From Marinomonas communis (lineage in GTDB: Bacteria > Pseudomonadota > Gammaproteobacteria > Pseudomonadales > Marinomonadaceae), in assembly GCF_004363305.1 (NCBI RefSeq), contig NZ_SNZA01000001.1:212902-276901 (forward strand): a DNA stretch of 64,000 bases. The letters are read 5' to 3'. Shown in pieces: positions 51,942 to 60,512 of this stretch. Every line of letters begins with the position of its first letter. Positions within the stretch are counted from its first letter, which is position 1. The notes below the pieces were generated by a model that saw nothing but the letters and a program-made list of their open reading frames with translations, ran no database searches and was not told where the DNA came from. A program made the translations under genes and the position numbers.

Positions 51942-53444
51942 ATGTCAGAATTTTTAACCACTTCAGAATACAAAGACATTGCTAAATCGTTGGTGCTGCC
52001 AACTACTAGCTTTATCAATGGTGAAGCATACCGTGCTATGAGCGGTGAGTCGTTTACATCAACGAACCCTGCAACAGGTGAAGTGCTAGCTGAAATTACG
52101 GCCTGCCAAGCAGACGACGTAGATTACGCTGTGTCATGCGCTAAAGGAGCATTCGATAGCGGTGTTTGGAGTGAACTTCACCCAAATGAGCGTAAAGCGA
52201 CGCTATTGGCTTTGTGTGACCTAGTTGAAAAGCACCAACACGAACTTGCTGTGATGGAGAGCCTAGATTCAGGTAAACCTATCTGTGACTGTGAATCCAT
52301 TGATATCCCAGAGTTCGTTCATACGGTTCGTTGGCACGCTGAGTTGATGGATAAAATCTACGATCAGACGGCTCCAGTAGGCTCGGATGCTATGTCGATG
52401 ATCGTGCGTGAACCTGTTGGTGTTGTGGGTGCGGTTCTGCCATGGAACTTTCCTCTACTTATGTTGGCTTGGAAAATCGCTCCTGCCTTGGCAGCCGGTT
52501 GTTCAATGGTGATCAAGCCTGCGAAACAGACGTCTTTGACTGCGATCCGTATTGCTGAGTTAGCCGCTGAGGCAGGCCTACCAAAAGGTGTACTGAACAT
52601 CATCACAGGTGGCGGAGCAGCAGTGGGCGAAGCCATTGGTCGTCATATGGACGTTGATATGGTGACGTTTACAGGCTCTACGGTCACTGGTCGTCGTTTC
52701 CTACAGTACTCATCTGACTCTAACCTGAAGAAAGTGGTACTTGAGCTAGGTGGCAAAAACCCATGTGTTGTTCTAGACGATGCAGAAGATCTAGATTACG
52801 TCGCTCAACAAGTATGTGCTGCGGCGTTCTGGAACATGGGTGAAAACTGTTCAGCAGGTTCTCGCTTGATTGTTCATGAAGCGATTCAAGACAAGTTGCT
52901 TGAACTGGTTAAAAAGTACTCTTCTCAATGGCAGCTGGGTGATCCACTGGATCCACAAAACAATTTGGGTGCGATGATCGATACTGGTCACTTCAATAAA
53001 GTTTGCGAATACCTAGAGCTTGGTAAGCAAGAAGGCTATGAAGTTGTGATCGGTGGTAATGCCCGCGATGGTCGCTTTATTGAGCCTACTATTTTCGCAG
53101 GCGTGAAAAACAGTGACCGCATGGCGCAAGAAGAAATCTTCGGCCCAATCCTTTCAGTTATTACGGTGTCTAGCTTCGAAGAAGCGATGGAAATAGCAAA
53201 CGATACGGAATACGGCTTAGCCGCCTCTGTTTTCACTGCGAACTCAAAGCGCGCTATCAAGGCGGCACGTGCGATCAAAGCGGGAACTGTCACGGTGAAC
53301 TGCTTTGGAGAAGGGGACATCACAACACCATTCGGCGGCTACAAGCTGTCAGGCTTTGGTGGTCGTGATAACTCTATCCACGCACACGATCAATACACAG
53401 AGCTAAAAACTATCTGGGTAGATCTATCTGATCATTCAGCATAG
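51942..53444 (+). CDS. Aldehyde dehydrogenase (module A)
   Basis: A 500-residue NAD(P)-dependent aldehyde dehydrogenase. Catalytic residues are C303 (GENCSAGSR), E268 (VLELGGK) and N169 (LPWNFPL). It is nearest in form to PuuC-type gamma-glutamyl-gamma-aminobutyraldehyde dehydrogenases. The ribosome binding site AGGAAAGGAAC precedes the ATG. As second gene behind the DapA-family enzyme it may oxidise 2-oxoglutarate semialdehyde, the deaminase product in the hydroxyproline route; a different semialdehyde is possible. Confidence 0.87.
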   Translation: MSEFLTTSEYKDIAKSLVLPTTSFINGEAYRAMSGESFTSTNPATGEVLAEITACQADDVDYAVSCAKGAFDSGVWSELHPNERKATLLALCDLVEKHQHELAVMESLDSGKPICDCESIDIPEFVHTVRWHAELMDKIYDQTAPVGSDAMSMIVREPVGVVGAVLPWNFPLLMLAWKIAPALAAGCSMVIKPAKQTSLTAIRIAELAAEAGLPKGVLNIITGGGAAVGEAIGRHMDVDMVTFTGSTVTGRRFLQYSSDSNLKKVVLELGGKNPCVVLDDAEDLDYVAQQVCAAAFWNMGENCSAGSRLIVHEAIQDKLLELVKKYSSQWQLGDPLDPQNNLGAMIDTGHFNKVCEYLELGKQEGYEVVIGGNARDGRFIEPTIFAGVKNSDRMAQEEIFGPILSVITVSSFEEAMEIANDTEYGLAASVFTANSKRAIKAARAIKAGTVTVNCFGEGDITTPFGGYKLSGFGGRDNSIHAHDQYTELKTIWVDLSDHSA

Positions 53445-53522
53445 TGCATTAGACGCAGTGCATTGCTATAGGCATTACATAGGGTAATGCCTAACCGATT
53501 CTGGCCGCATTTCTGTGCGGCC
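53443..53522 (+). other. Structured gap: two perfect hairpins between aldehyde dehydrogenase and FAD oxidase
   Basis: AGTGCATT is repeated at 53443 and 53458. TAGGCATTAC (53469-53478) pairs with GTAATGCCTA (53484-53493), and GGCCGCA (53503-53509) pairs with TGCGGCC (53516-53522). Neither has a T tract, so they are not simple terminators; processing or transcript-stability sites are plausible. Confidence 0.7.
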
Positions 53523-53549
53523 TATGGCTTGTTGTAATGTGGTAATCAT

Positions 53550-54905
53550 ATGGTCAAAACAATAAAGACAAAACGCCTTCCTAAAGACCCTGGGCCAGCG
53601 GGTTGGAACGAAATTTATCGTGATAAGTCGTCCTTTCCAGCGTTAGATAAAGATATCGAAGTGGATTGGGTTATCGTGGGAGGTGGTTTTGCAGGGCTTG
53701 GTGCAGCAAAGCGTTTGCTACAACTTTTAGGTAGCAAAGAACGTATTGCAGTGGTTGAAGCCCGAGGGATCGCCCAAGGCCCAGCAGGGCGAAACAGTGG
53801 CTTTATGCTGGATCTTCCACACGAATTAAACTCTGATACCTATGCTGGCTCTAAAGAGCAGGACTTGCGTCAGATTCGTTTAAATCGAGAAGCCATTAAC
53901 CTGGCCGAAAGTATTGCCACCCAATACGGTATGGATAAGGCCCTGTTTAGTCGCTCAGGGAAAATCACCGCGTCAGCCACCCAGCGGGGTTATCGAAGTA
54001 TTGAAACTTACGCCAAACACCTGACGGCTCTAAATGAGCCATTTGAACTGTTGGGTGCTTCAGAGCTAAAAGATCTACTTGGCATTGATTTCTATACTCA
54101 AGGGCTGCGAACGGATAAAACGGCGATGATACAACCAGCAGGGTATGTTCACTCCGCTTATCAAGGGTTGGTGTCTGAAGGTGTTCAGGTGTACGAATGT
54201 TCTCCAGTTCAAGAAATGCTATTGGGCGACAGTGTTCATACATTGAAATGCGCGAACGGCAACATTAGAGCTAAGAATGTGATCATGGCAGTTAACGGCC
54301 ACATCCAATCTTTTGGCTTTTTCAAACAGTCGTTATTGCACATATTTACCTACTCATCCATGACTCGGGCTCTAAAGCCTCATGAATTGAAAGCTCTAGG
54401 TGGTATTGATAATTGGGGCGTTCTGCCAGCAGACCCCATGGGTAGTACCATACGTAAGATTTCTGATCATGCCGGATCAGGTCATCGCGTGATTGTGCGC
54501 AACCATGCGACCTTGAATCAAAGCATGGAGGCGTCAGATGGCAACCTTAAAGACGCTGCAAGGTTGCAAGATAGGTCTTTTGTAAGGCGTTTTCCAATGC
54601 TCGATGGTGTGGAAATGGAGTATCGCTGGGGAGGGCGCTTGTGCCTAACCTATAACTCAGTACCCGCATTTGGAGAAATCGAAAAGCGGGTTTGGTCGGC
54701 CTGTTGTCAAAATGGTTTAGGAACCGTCAAGGGGATGCTGTCGGGGATGATGGCGGTTGAACAAGCGGTGCTTGGTCAATCCGAATTGCTATCGGAGTTC
54801 TTAAAGCATCAGCAGCCTAAGCGACTTCCTCCTGAGCCTTTTTTGTCTGTGGGGGCGAATGCCACCTTAAGATGGAAAGAATGGTTGTCAGGAATTGAGC
54901 TCTAG
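53550..54905 (+). CDS. FAD-dependent amine/D-amino-acid oxidoreductase (module A)
   Basis: A 451-residue flavoprotein of the DAO/GlpO superfamily. The FAD Rossmann motif is WVIVGGGFAGLGAAKRL (residues 40-56), and the C-terminal EYRWGGRLCLTYNSVPAFGEI then CQNGLGTVKGMLSG is the second FAD/substrate region, as in PuuB-like and D-hydroxyproline dehydrogenase-like enzymes. It could open the catabolism by oxidising a D-imino acid or an amine. The start has no good ribosome binding site. It is preceded by two strong hairpins and followed by another three. Confidence 0.82.
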   Translation: MVKTIKTKRLPKDPGPAGWNEIYRDKSSFPALDKDIEVDWVIVGGGFAGLGAAKRLLQLLGSKERIAVVEARGIAQGPAGRNSGFMLDLPHELNSDTYAGSKEQDLRQIRLNREAINLAESIATQYGMDKALFSRSGKITASATQRGYRSIETYAKHLTALNEPFELLGASELKDLLGIDFYTQGLRTDKTAMIQPAGYVHSAYQGLVSEGVQVYECSPVQEMLLGDSVHTLKCANGNIRAKNVIMAVNGHIQSFGFFKQSLLHIFTYSSMTRALKPHELKALGGIDNWGVLPADPMGSTIRKISDHAGSGHRVIVRNHATLNQSMEASDGNLKDAARLQDRSFVRRFPMLDGVEMEYRWGGRLCLTYNSVPAFGEIEKRVWSACCQNGLGTVKGMLSGMMAVEQAVLGQSELLSEFLKHQQPKRLPPEPFLSVGANATLRWKEWLSGIEL

Positions 54906-55025
54906 TACGTCTCTTTTTTAAGAGCGTTAGCAATGTCTACAGTCTCATGTCCATGAGGCTGCATTCATGCGTTTCAGTAATGTTTCCTCCAGTGCTTACA
55001 CGACCCTTTTGTGTAAGCCATCTTT
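54906..55025 (+). other. Hairpins downstream of the FAD oxidase gene
   Basis: A small CTCTT/AAGAG hairpin (54911-54924), an 8-bp stem at 54940-54961, and GCTTACAC (54994-55001) with GTGTAAGC (55011-55018) stand in line before the terminator. No open frame is present. This could be a structured 3' UTR or a short RNA released by the terminator. Confidence 0.5.
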
Positions 55026-55056
55026 AGCCGCCTCTATGTTAGAGGCGGCTTTTTTC
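55026..55056 (+). terminator. Intrinsic terminator after the FAD oxidase gene
   Basis: AGCCGCCTCTA and TAGAGGCGGCT form a perfect 11-bp stem with a TGT loop and run into T6. The TRAP genes therefore need their own promoter. Confidence 0.95.
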
Positions 55057-55154
55057 GTTATGGGTTACGTTGTTATTTCTGGTTGGCGCAATAAACGATG
55101 ACTTTAGGTTATGGTTTGATGAGTGAATATATTATTGGACGGTTCCTGAGCGCA

Positions 55155-55185
55155 AAACTTATTCTGTAAATCCCAGAATAAGTTT
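55155..55185. promoter_or_regulatory. Perfect 12-bp inverted repeat upstream of the TRAP operon
   Basis: AAACTTATTCTG and CAGAATAAGTTT flank TAAATCC, 55 nt before the dctP ATG. There is no T run after it, so an operator for a regulator of the transporter is more likely than a terminator. Confidence 0.65.
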
Positions 55186-55240
55186 AACAAGTAAGTCGTA
55201 AAGCACTGTTTTATGGCTAAAAATAAAGGAACTGGATGAT

Positions 55241-56278
55241 ATGAATAATGTTTTCAATACAGGTTTGAAATACACGAAATTGATCGCGATGACCACCACG
55301 CTGGCGGTAGCTGGAATGGGTTCAGCATTGGCGAGCGATGATAATCACAAATTCAATTTGGCTCTAGAATCAGGCGATCGCGATTCTGCATCAGGTAAAT
55401 CGATGCAAATGTGGGCAGATTTAATTCGTGAAAAATCGGATGGCCGTATGAAGGTCAATATCTTCTATCAAGGTGAGCTAGGTGGTCAGCAAGAGCTATT
55501 CGACCAGCTAGTAAAAGGCAACATCGATATGATGTTGACGTGGCCGCAAACGTCTTACGACGAGCGTTTAGGTGTGAACTACATTCCATACCTGACTCTT
55601 GGTTGGGATGACGCTCTGAAAGCGTATGGCGAAGGTGGTTGGTTGAAAGAAATCTTCGGTCCTCTATACAAAGATATCGGCCTTAAATACTTCGGTCCAT
55701 ACCCAGAAGGTTTTGGTGGTGTAGCAACCAAAGGCAAATACGCGACGAGCTACGATCAAGCCGTTGAACAAGGCTTGAAAGTGCGTTCAGCGCCAGTTTT
55801 CCCACTGCCACAAACTGTTCAAGCGATGGGCTTCCAAGCTGTTCCTATCGATTGGAACGAAGTGTACACCTCTATTCAAACAGGCGTAGTGGATGGCGAT
55901 TCTAGTAACGTTATTTACTGGGATTACGAATACTTCCGTGATCAACTTGACTACTACGTTCACACTAAACACAACTTCTCTTCTTACGCGCTACTAATGA
56001 ACGACGACACATGGGAAGAGTTGGATGCATTTGATCAAGCAATTATCGAAGACGCAGCACAACAAGTGATTAACAAGCAGTTTGTTGATGCCAAGATCGA
56101 AGATGAGAAATGGATCAAAAAAGCACAAGAAGCCGGTATGCAATACATCGAGCCAAGTGCTGAAGACATGCAAGTTTGGGTGAAGAAAGTACGTGAAGAA
56201 GTCTGGCCGATTGCTGAAGAATCGCTAGGCAAAGAAATCATGGATGAAATCCGCGCGAACGCTTCTGTTCCAAAATAA
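55241..56278 (+). CDS. dctP: TRAP transporter substrate-binding protein
   Basis: A 345-residue periplasmic binding protein with a signal peptide (cleaved after SALA, about residue 31). The conserved Arg that binds the ligand carboxylate lies in LKVRSAP (about residue 181), and VDGDSSNVIYW follows. Codon choice is markedly uniform, which suggests high expression, as usual for this subunit. It works with the DctQ and DctM proteins that follow; ligand probably the acid or imino acid used by module A. Confidence 0.9.
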   Translation: MNNVFNTGLKYTKLIAMTTTLAVAGMGSALASDDNHKFNLALESGDRDSASGKSMQMWADLIREKSDGRMKVNIFYQGELGGQQELFDQLVKGNIDMMLTWPQTSYDERLGVNYIPYLTLGWDDALKAYGEGGWLKEIFGPLYKDIGLKYFGPYPEGFGGVATKGKYATSYDQAVEQGLKVRSAPVFPLPQTVQAMGFQAVPIDWNEVYTSIQTGVVDGDSSNVIYWDYEYFRDQLDYYVHTKHNFSSYALLMNDDTWEELDAFDQAIIEDAAQQVINKQFVDAKIEDEKWIKKAQEAGMQYIEPSAEDMQVWVKKVREEVWPIAEESLGKEIMDEIRANASVPK

Positions 56279-56348
56279 GATTGCCACTCTCTATGCGTGG
56301 GGCAGGTAACTGCTACCTGTCCTTCGCTCGCTGTATTCGAGGTTTTTT

Positions 56349-56852
56349 ATGTTCTCTCTCAACAGCCTTATCGGCTTAATCGATAAGATATTGACGATGA
56401 TCGTCATCCCCGTTGTTGTGGTCCTAAGTATAGCCATTGCCTCTATGCTGGCTTGGGGGATTTTTAGTCGTTCTTTATTAAACGCACCCGTCTTCGGTCT
56501 AGAAGAATTGGTTCTGATCTCTGCAATGTGGCTGTACATGCTAGGCGCAGTGTTAGCTGCGAAGGATCGTTCTCACTTAACCGCTGATTTTGTATCGGTC
56601 ATTTTTAAAAACGAAAAGCTGATCGCTGGCTTTGCGATTCTAGCGACGACTATTTCTATAGTCATGGCGCTGTATTTCGTTTCCTGGAGTTATGAGCTTA
56701 TGGCTTGGTCACTAAAGAAAGCTCAGATAACGCCTGTTTTCAAACTGCCATGGTACATCTCTCAAAGCAGTTTGTTTGTAGGAAGCCTAGCGCTGGTTTT
56801 CTACTTAATTCGAGATTTTATTAAAGATTGCCAGAAATTTATTAACGTTTAG
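56349..56852 (+). CDS. dctQ: TRAP transporter small membrane subunit
   Basis: A 167-residue membrane protein with four hydrophobic helices, the DctQ size. The helix 2 region LEELVLISAMWLYMLGAVLA and KDRSHLTADFV are family-typical. The first helix begins at about residue 13. The start has no clear ribosome binding site but the 70-nt gap to dctP gives room for readthrough. It pairs with DctM 18 nt downstream. Confidence 0.88.
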   Translation: MFSLNSLIGLIDKILTMIVIPVVVVLSIAIASMLAWGIFSRSLLNAPVFGLEELVLISAMWLYMLGAVLAAKDRSHLTADFVSVIFKNEKLIAGFAILATTISIVMALYFVSWSYELMAWSLKKAQITPVFKLPWYISQSSLFVGSLALVFYLIRDFIKDCQKFINV

Positions 56853-56870
56853 TGACGGTTGGGGAATATT

Positions 56871-58163
56871 ATGGGCGCGTTATTAGCCATAGGGGCAGTA
56901 ATTGTATTGATGATGGTCGGTGTGCCAGTTGTCTATTCATTTGCCGCCATGACATTAGTGTTATCGATCGTTTACGACGTCGATGTATCTTCTTTAATGA
57001 CCACAGGGTTTTGGTCGGTTAACTCGATCATCCTGCTGGCTTTGCCACTGTTTGTGATGACAGGCTACCTGATGCAAGCAGGGGGCATGGCAAGTCGATT
57101 GGTTCATTTCGTTGAATCGTTAGTGGGTAAATCTCGTACTGGTATGGGCTCATCAATGGTTATGGCCTGTGGTGTGTTTGGTGCGATTTCAGGCACAGCT
57201 TCTGCAGCGGTGGCATCAATCGGTACGATTATGATTGGTCCCATGGAAAAGCATGGCTACAAGCGAGAATATACCAGTGCGCTATTGGGTATTTCATCTC
57301 TATTAGGGCTGTTAATCCCACCCAGTTTGACAATGATTTTATATGCTGTGGTGACTCGTCAATCGGTGGCGGCGTGTTTCTTGGCGACGATCGGTCCCGG
57401 TATCCTGTTGATCATCATGTTGTGTCTTTTGAACTGGATCAAGATGCGTAATGCGCCAGGTGAAGTGGTCAAAATGACCTTTAAAGAGCGCACAGACCTT
57501 ATCAGCAAAAACTTTTGGAAGGCGATGCCTGCCCTGATGTTACCAGTGATTATCTTAGGTGGCATTTACGGTGGCGTATTTACACCGACTGAAGCAGCAG
57601 CGATTGCCGTGGTGTACGCAATCCCTGTCGGTCTGTTTGTGTACCGTGAATTAAGCTTTAAAGATCTAGCGCGTTGCCTTGTCAGTGCTGCAGCAACAAC
57701 GGGCGTGATCATGGTGATCCTTGTGTTCTCATTTGTTTCGAGCCGTATTTTTACGTTTGAACGTGTGCCACAAGAGCTAACCGAACTGTTGATGGAAACG
57801 TTCCAAAACAAGATTCTTATTTTGCTTGTGGTAAACATCTTTCTGATTCTGCTTGGCATGATTATGGATGATGTCAGTGTTGTGGCAATCATCAGTCCAC
57901 TGCTACTGCCAGTGATGGTTAATATCGGTGTGGACCCAATTCAGTTTGCAGCGATCGTGGGTACCAGTGTGGTTATTGGCTGTAATAGCCCGCCGATGGC
58001 CCCGATTCTCTTTATGACCTGTCGAATAGGTAAAGTGGGTATGAGTCAGGTTATGAAACCAGCGCTGTTCTTTATGTTCTTTGCCGCATTACCTGTCATG
58101 CTGGTGACAACATACTGGCCGCCATTGGCGCTGTACCTACCAAAACTGTTCGGTTACTTGTAA
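56871..58163 (+). CDS. dctM: TRAP transporter large membrane subunit
   Basis: A 430-residue membrane protein with about twelve helices; GVFGAISGTASAAVASIGTIM and LLIPPSLTMILYAVVT are DctM hallmarks, and VGTSVVIGCNSPPMAPILFM lies near the C-terminus. I start at the ATG at 56871 with GGGGA 6 nt before it; the frame's apparent earlier TTG at 56859 lies in that same ribosome binding region. It carries out sodium-driven import with DctP and DctQ. A terminator follows. Confidence 0.9.
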   Translation: MGALLAIGAVIVLMMVGVPVVYSFAAMTLVLSIVYDVDVSSLMTTGFWSVNSIILLALPLFVMTGYLMQAGGMASRLVHFVESLVGKSRTGMGSSMVMACGVFGAISGTASAAVASIGTIMIGPMEKHGYKREYTSALLGISSLLGLLIPPSLTMILYAVVTRQSVAACFLATIGPGILLIIMLCLLNWIKMRNAPGEVVKMTFKERTDLISKNFWKAMPALMLPVIILGGIYGGVFTPTEAAAIAVVYAIPVGLFVYRELSFKDLARCLVSAAATTGVIMVILVFSFVSSRIFTFERVPQELTELLMETFQNKILILLVVNIFLILLGMIMDDVSVVAIISPLLLPVMVNIGVDPIQFAAIVGTSVVIGCNSPPMAPILFMTCRIGKVGMSQVMKPALFFMFFAALPVMLVTTYWPPLALYLPKLFGYL

Positions 58164-58252
58164 CTCGGTGGGTTTTATTTAGATCTGTTTACACACTCTC
58201 TACGTAGATGATTTGTAGGGTTCTTGACCCTTTCAATACATCACCCTTTTGG

Positions 58253-58290
58253 GAAGCATGCATTGGTCATCCAATCATGCTTCTTTTTTT
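58253..58290 (+). terminator. Intrinsic terminator of the TRAP operon
   Basis: GAAGCATG-C-ATTGG and CCAAT-CATGCTTC make a 13-bp stem with one bulged C, TCAT loop, followed by seven T. Confidence 0.92.
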
Positions 58291-58295
58291 ATCTC

Positions 58296-58795
58296 TTAAA
58301 CTTTCCAGTTCCAGTCACTTGCCTCAACAAAGCTTGCGACAAGTGTCTCGATGCCTTGTTGATCATCTTGAGTGAAACGATGGGTCACGGGGCTATCTAT
58401 ATCAAACACGGCTTTTAATTCGCCATTGACGATCACTGGAATCACCAATTCCGAATTAGACGCCGCATCACATGCAATGTGGTCAGGAACCGCATGTACA
58501 TCGTCGACACGCTGTGTTGTTAGGCTTCGAGCCGCAGCACCACAAACACGCGTTGAAACGGGATACGCGTGCAGGCCACTTTGCCAACATAAGGACCTAG
58601 CACTAGCTCCTCTTGACGAGCAAAATAGAATCCCGCCCAGTTTAGTTCAGGCAGTGATTGCATGATAAAAGCGGAAAATTGTGCGGCATTACAAATCAGG
58701 TCTGTTTCACCCGTTAGCAAGGCTTGCAGTTGTTGGTTTAGATCTTGGTACAACTCTGCTTTTGGCAGGTTGTTATCGACTTCAATGTTGAACAT
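58296..58795 (-). pseudogene. msrC: Frameshifted free methionine-R-sulfoxide reductase (GAF type)
   Basis: Reading the minus strand from the ATG at 58795 gives NWAGFYFARQEELVLGPYVG and then, near 58550, the frame is lost; from there a second frame continues VCGAAARSL, DDVHAVPDHIACDAAS and ends WNWKV at 58296. Together they are a complete 166-residue fRMsr (GAF domain), with the three conserved cysteines (VAC, VCG, ACD). One base is missing: the run CGCGTG in place of an expected CGCGGTG on the coding strand. The enzyme reduces free methionine-R-sulfoxide. It is either a fresh pseudogene or a sequencing error. Its neighbours are not related. Confidence 0.88.
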
Positions 58796-58968
58796 GGAAT
58801 GGGTAACTCCAACTGTCTATAGAAATTTTTCAGCAGACTAACGTAATTCTAAAGAAAACGATAGATTGTTCATAAATTTGAACAGACTGTTATCTATTGG
58901 GCTATTATTATGTTCAATGAATTCTCCTATGATGAGCTTACTTTAAAACAGAAAGCTTGGAGAAACAG

Positions 58969-59568
58969 ATGAAAATATTAGTCGTAGGTGCACACGGCAC
59001 GATTGGTTCTGGTGTTATCAATGAATTAGCAGATCGCCATGAAATGATTACCGCTGGGCGTACCAGTGGTGATGTGACCGTGGACTTAACCGATGTAGAC
59101 TCCATCCGCGCGATGTATCAGAAGGTGGGTAAGGTAGATGCCGTCATTGCGTGTACAGGGCATTCTAAGTGGGCACTTGTCACAGACATGACCGCTGAAG
59201 ATTACCAGTTTGGCTTAGAAGATAAGCTAATGGGTCAAGTTAATCTCGTACTGGAAGGCATTGATTATCTCAATGATGGTGGTTCGTTTACCTTAACATC
59301 TGGGGTAACAGACCATGTTCCTGTGCCAATGGGATCGTCTGCATCCATGGTGGCGTGTGCATTAAGTGGATTTGTTATGTCTGCTGCGACGGAATTGCCT
59401 CGTGGTATTCGCCTTAACTTGGTGAGCCCTGGGGTGATTGAAGAGGCGATGGACAAATACGGCGCGTTCTTTCGTGGGCATCAGCCTGTGCCCGCAAGTC
59501 GTGCCGCGTTAGGCTATGCCATGAGTGTGGAAAGCAAGCAAACTGGTCAAACATTCAGAATTGTCTGA
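58969..59568 (+). CDS. Atypical short-chain dehydrogenase (SDR)
   Basis: A 199-residue SDR. The nucleotide-binding glycine motif is VVGAHGTIGSGV (residues 5-16). The catalytic Ser lies in FTLTSGV (about residue 116) but the usual YxxxK is absent: the corresponding stretch is GSSASMVACALSGFV. This is a known short SDR group lacking Tyr and Lys, so normal dehydrogenase chemistry is doubtful. The ATG is chosen at 58969 with TTGGAG 8 nt upstream. The LysR gene follows on the same strand. Confidence 0.83.
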   Translation: MKILVVGAHGTIGSGVINELADRHEMITAGRTSGDVTVDLTDVDSIRAMYQKVGKVDAVIACTGHSKWALVTDMTAEDYQFGLEDKLMGQVNLVLEGIDYLNDGGSFTLTSGVTDHVPVPMGSSASMVACALSGFVMSAATELPRGIRLNLVSPGVIEEAMDKYGAFFRGHQPVPASRAALGYAMSVESKQTGQTFRIV

Positions 59569-59610
59569 GTATTCTGCTGATGTGACCAATCCTGAAGAAT
59601 AGGAAACAGT

Positions 59611-60510
59611 ATGCAGGAAGTGGTTCAAGAAATGATTACCTTTGCGGTGGTCAATCGAGAGGGCAGCCTAACGGCTGCCGCTCACGCATTAGGTAAATCA
59701 AAAGGTTATGTCAGCACACACATTGCACGTCTAGAGTCTTTTATGGAGACCAAACTGCTGTTTCGTTCTACCCGTAAGATCGCACTAACCAAAGCGGGCG
59801 CATTGTTGTTACCCCATTGCGAAGCCTTGGTTGAACGTTTGGATCTTGCGAAACACACCATGAGTGAGAGTCATGAGCAAATGTCAGGGGAGATTCGTCT
59901 CACCATTCCCATGTCTTTTGGGCATTTTGCCATTCAAACCTGGATTTCAGAGTTTAAGCAGCTTTATCCAAACGTGATGTTGTCGGTTAGCTTATCCAAT
60001 ACCCCATTTGACCTCGAAAACAGTGACTTTGATTTGGCTATTCGTGCGGCAAACGATGTTTCTAATCTGGATTATGTTGCAGTGCATTTAGCGAGTTTTC
60101 ACTATGCACTGTATGCATCTAAGCAGTTTTTAATGGAGAAAGGGGAGCCGAAAAACATCGGTGAACTTGCTCACTATGATGCGGTGTTACACAGTGAAGT
60201 AGACGCGACAAAGACATGGCAGTTGACTTCATCTGAGCAAACGATTGTGATTGAGCCGAAGGTAAGCTGCTCGTTCAACAGTGCGGAAGCATGTATGCAA
60301 GCAGCGCAAATGGGCTTAGGGATCGCACGATTACCTGAGTACCTTGCCGCGGAGACTGACTTAATAAAAGTATTAAGCCACTACCAGTCTTCACCTATAG
60401 CGGTCCAACTGATTTATCCTTATCAGGGACAGCAACCAAGACGAGTTCGCGCCTTGATTGATTTCTTAAAAGCAAAACGGGAATTGGGAGAGCTACTCGC
60501 TCACTGTTAA
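59611..60510 (+). CDS. LysR-family regulator (CrgA-like)
   Basis: A 299-residue LysR protein; helix-turn-helix at residues 16-40 (GSLTAAAHALGKSKGYVSTHIARLE in part), and the effector domain holds the MSFGHFAIQTWISEFKQLYP stretch of the CrgA/AphB group. It lies 42 nt behind the SDR gene and may be co-transcribed with it, an unusual same-strand layout. It ends 2 nt before the GntR stop. Confidence 0.85.
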   Translation: MQEVVQEMITFAVVNREGSLTAAAHALGKSKGYVSTHIARLESFMETKLLFRSTRKIALTKAGALLLPHCEALVERLDLAKHTMSESHEQMSGEIRLTIPMSFGHFAIQTWISEFKQLYPNVMLSVSLSNTPFDLENSDFDLAIRAANDVSNLDYVAVHLASFHYALYASKQFLMEKGEPKNIGELAHYDAVLHSEVDATKTWQLTSSEQTIVIEPKVSCSFNSAEACMQAAQMGLGIARLPEYLAAETDLIKVLSHYQSSPIAVQLIYPYQGQQPRRVRALIDFLKAKRELGELLAHC

Positions 60511-60512
60511 CG

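Noticed and set aside
51942..54905. Interpretation of module A as the Puu putrescine pathway
   Set aside because: The dehydrogenase and oxidase do resemble PuuC and PuuB, but glutamylputrescine synthetase and hydrolase genes are absent and a DapA-family enzyme with a TRAP transporter fits an imino-acid route better. Not fully excluded.
58372..58665. A 97-codon plus-strand frame opposite the msrC pseudogene
   Set aside because: It is the antisense shadow of the frameshifted gene, whose two frames contain a full recognisable protein.
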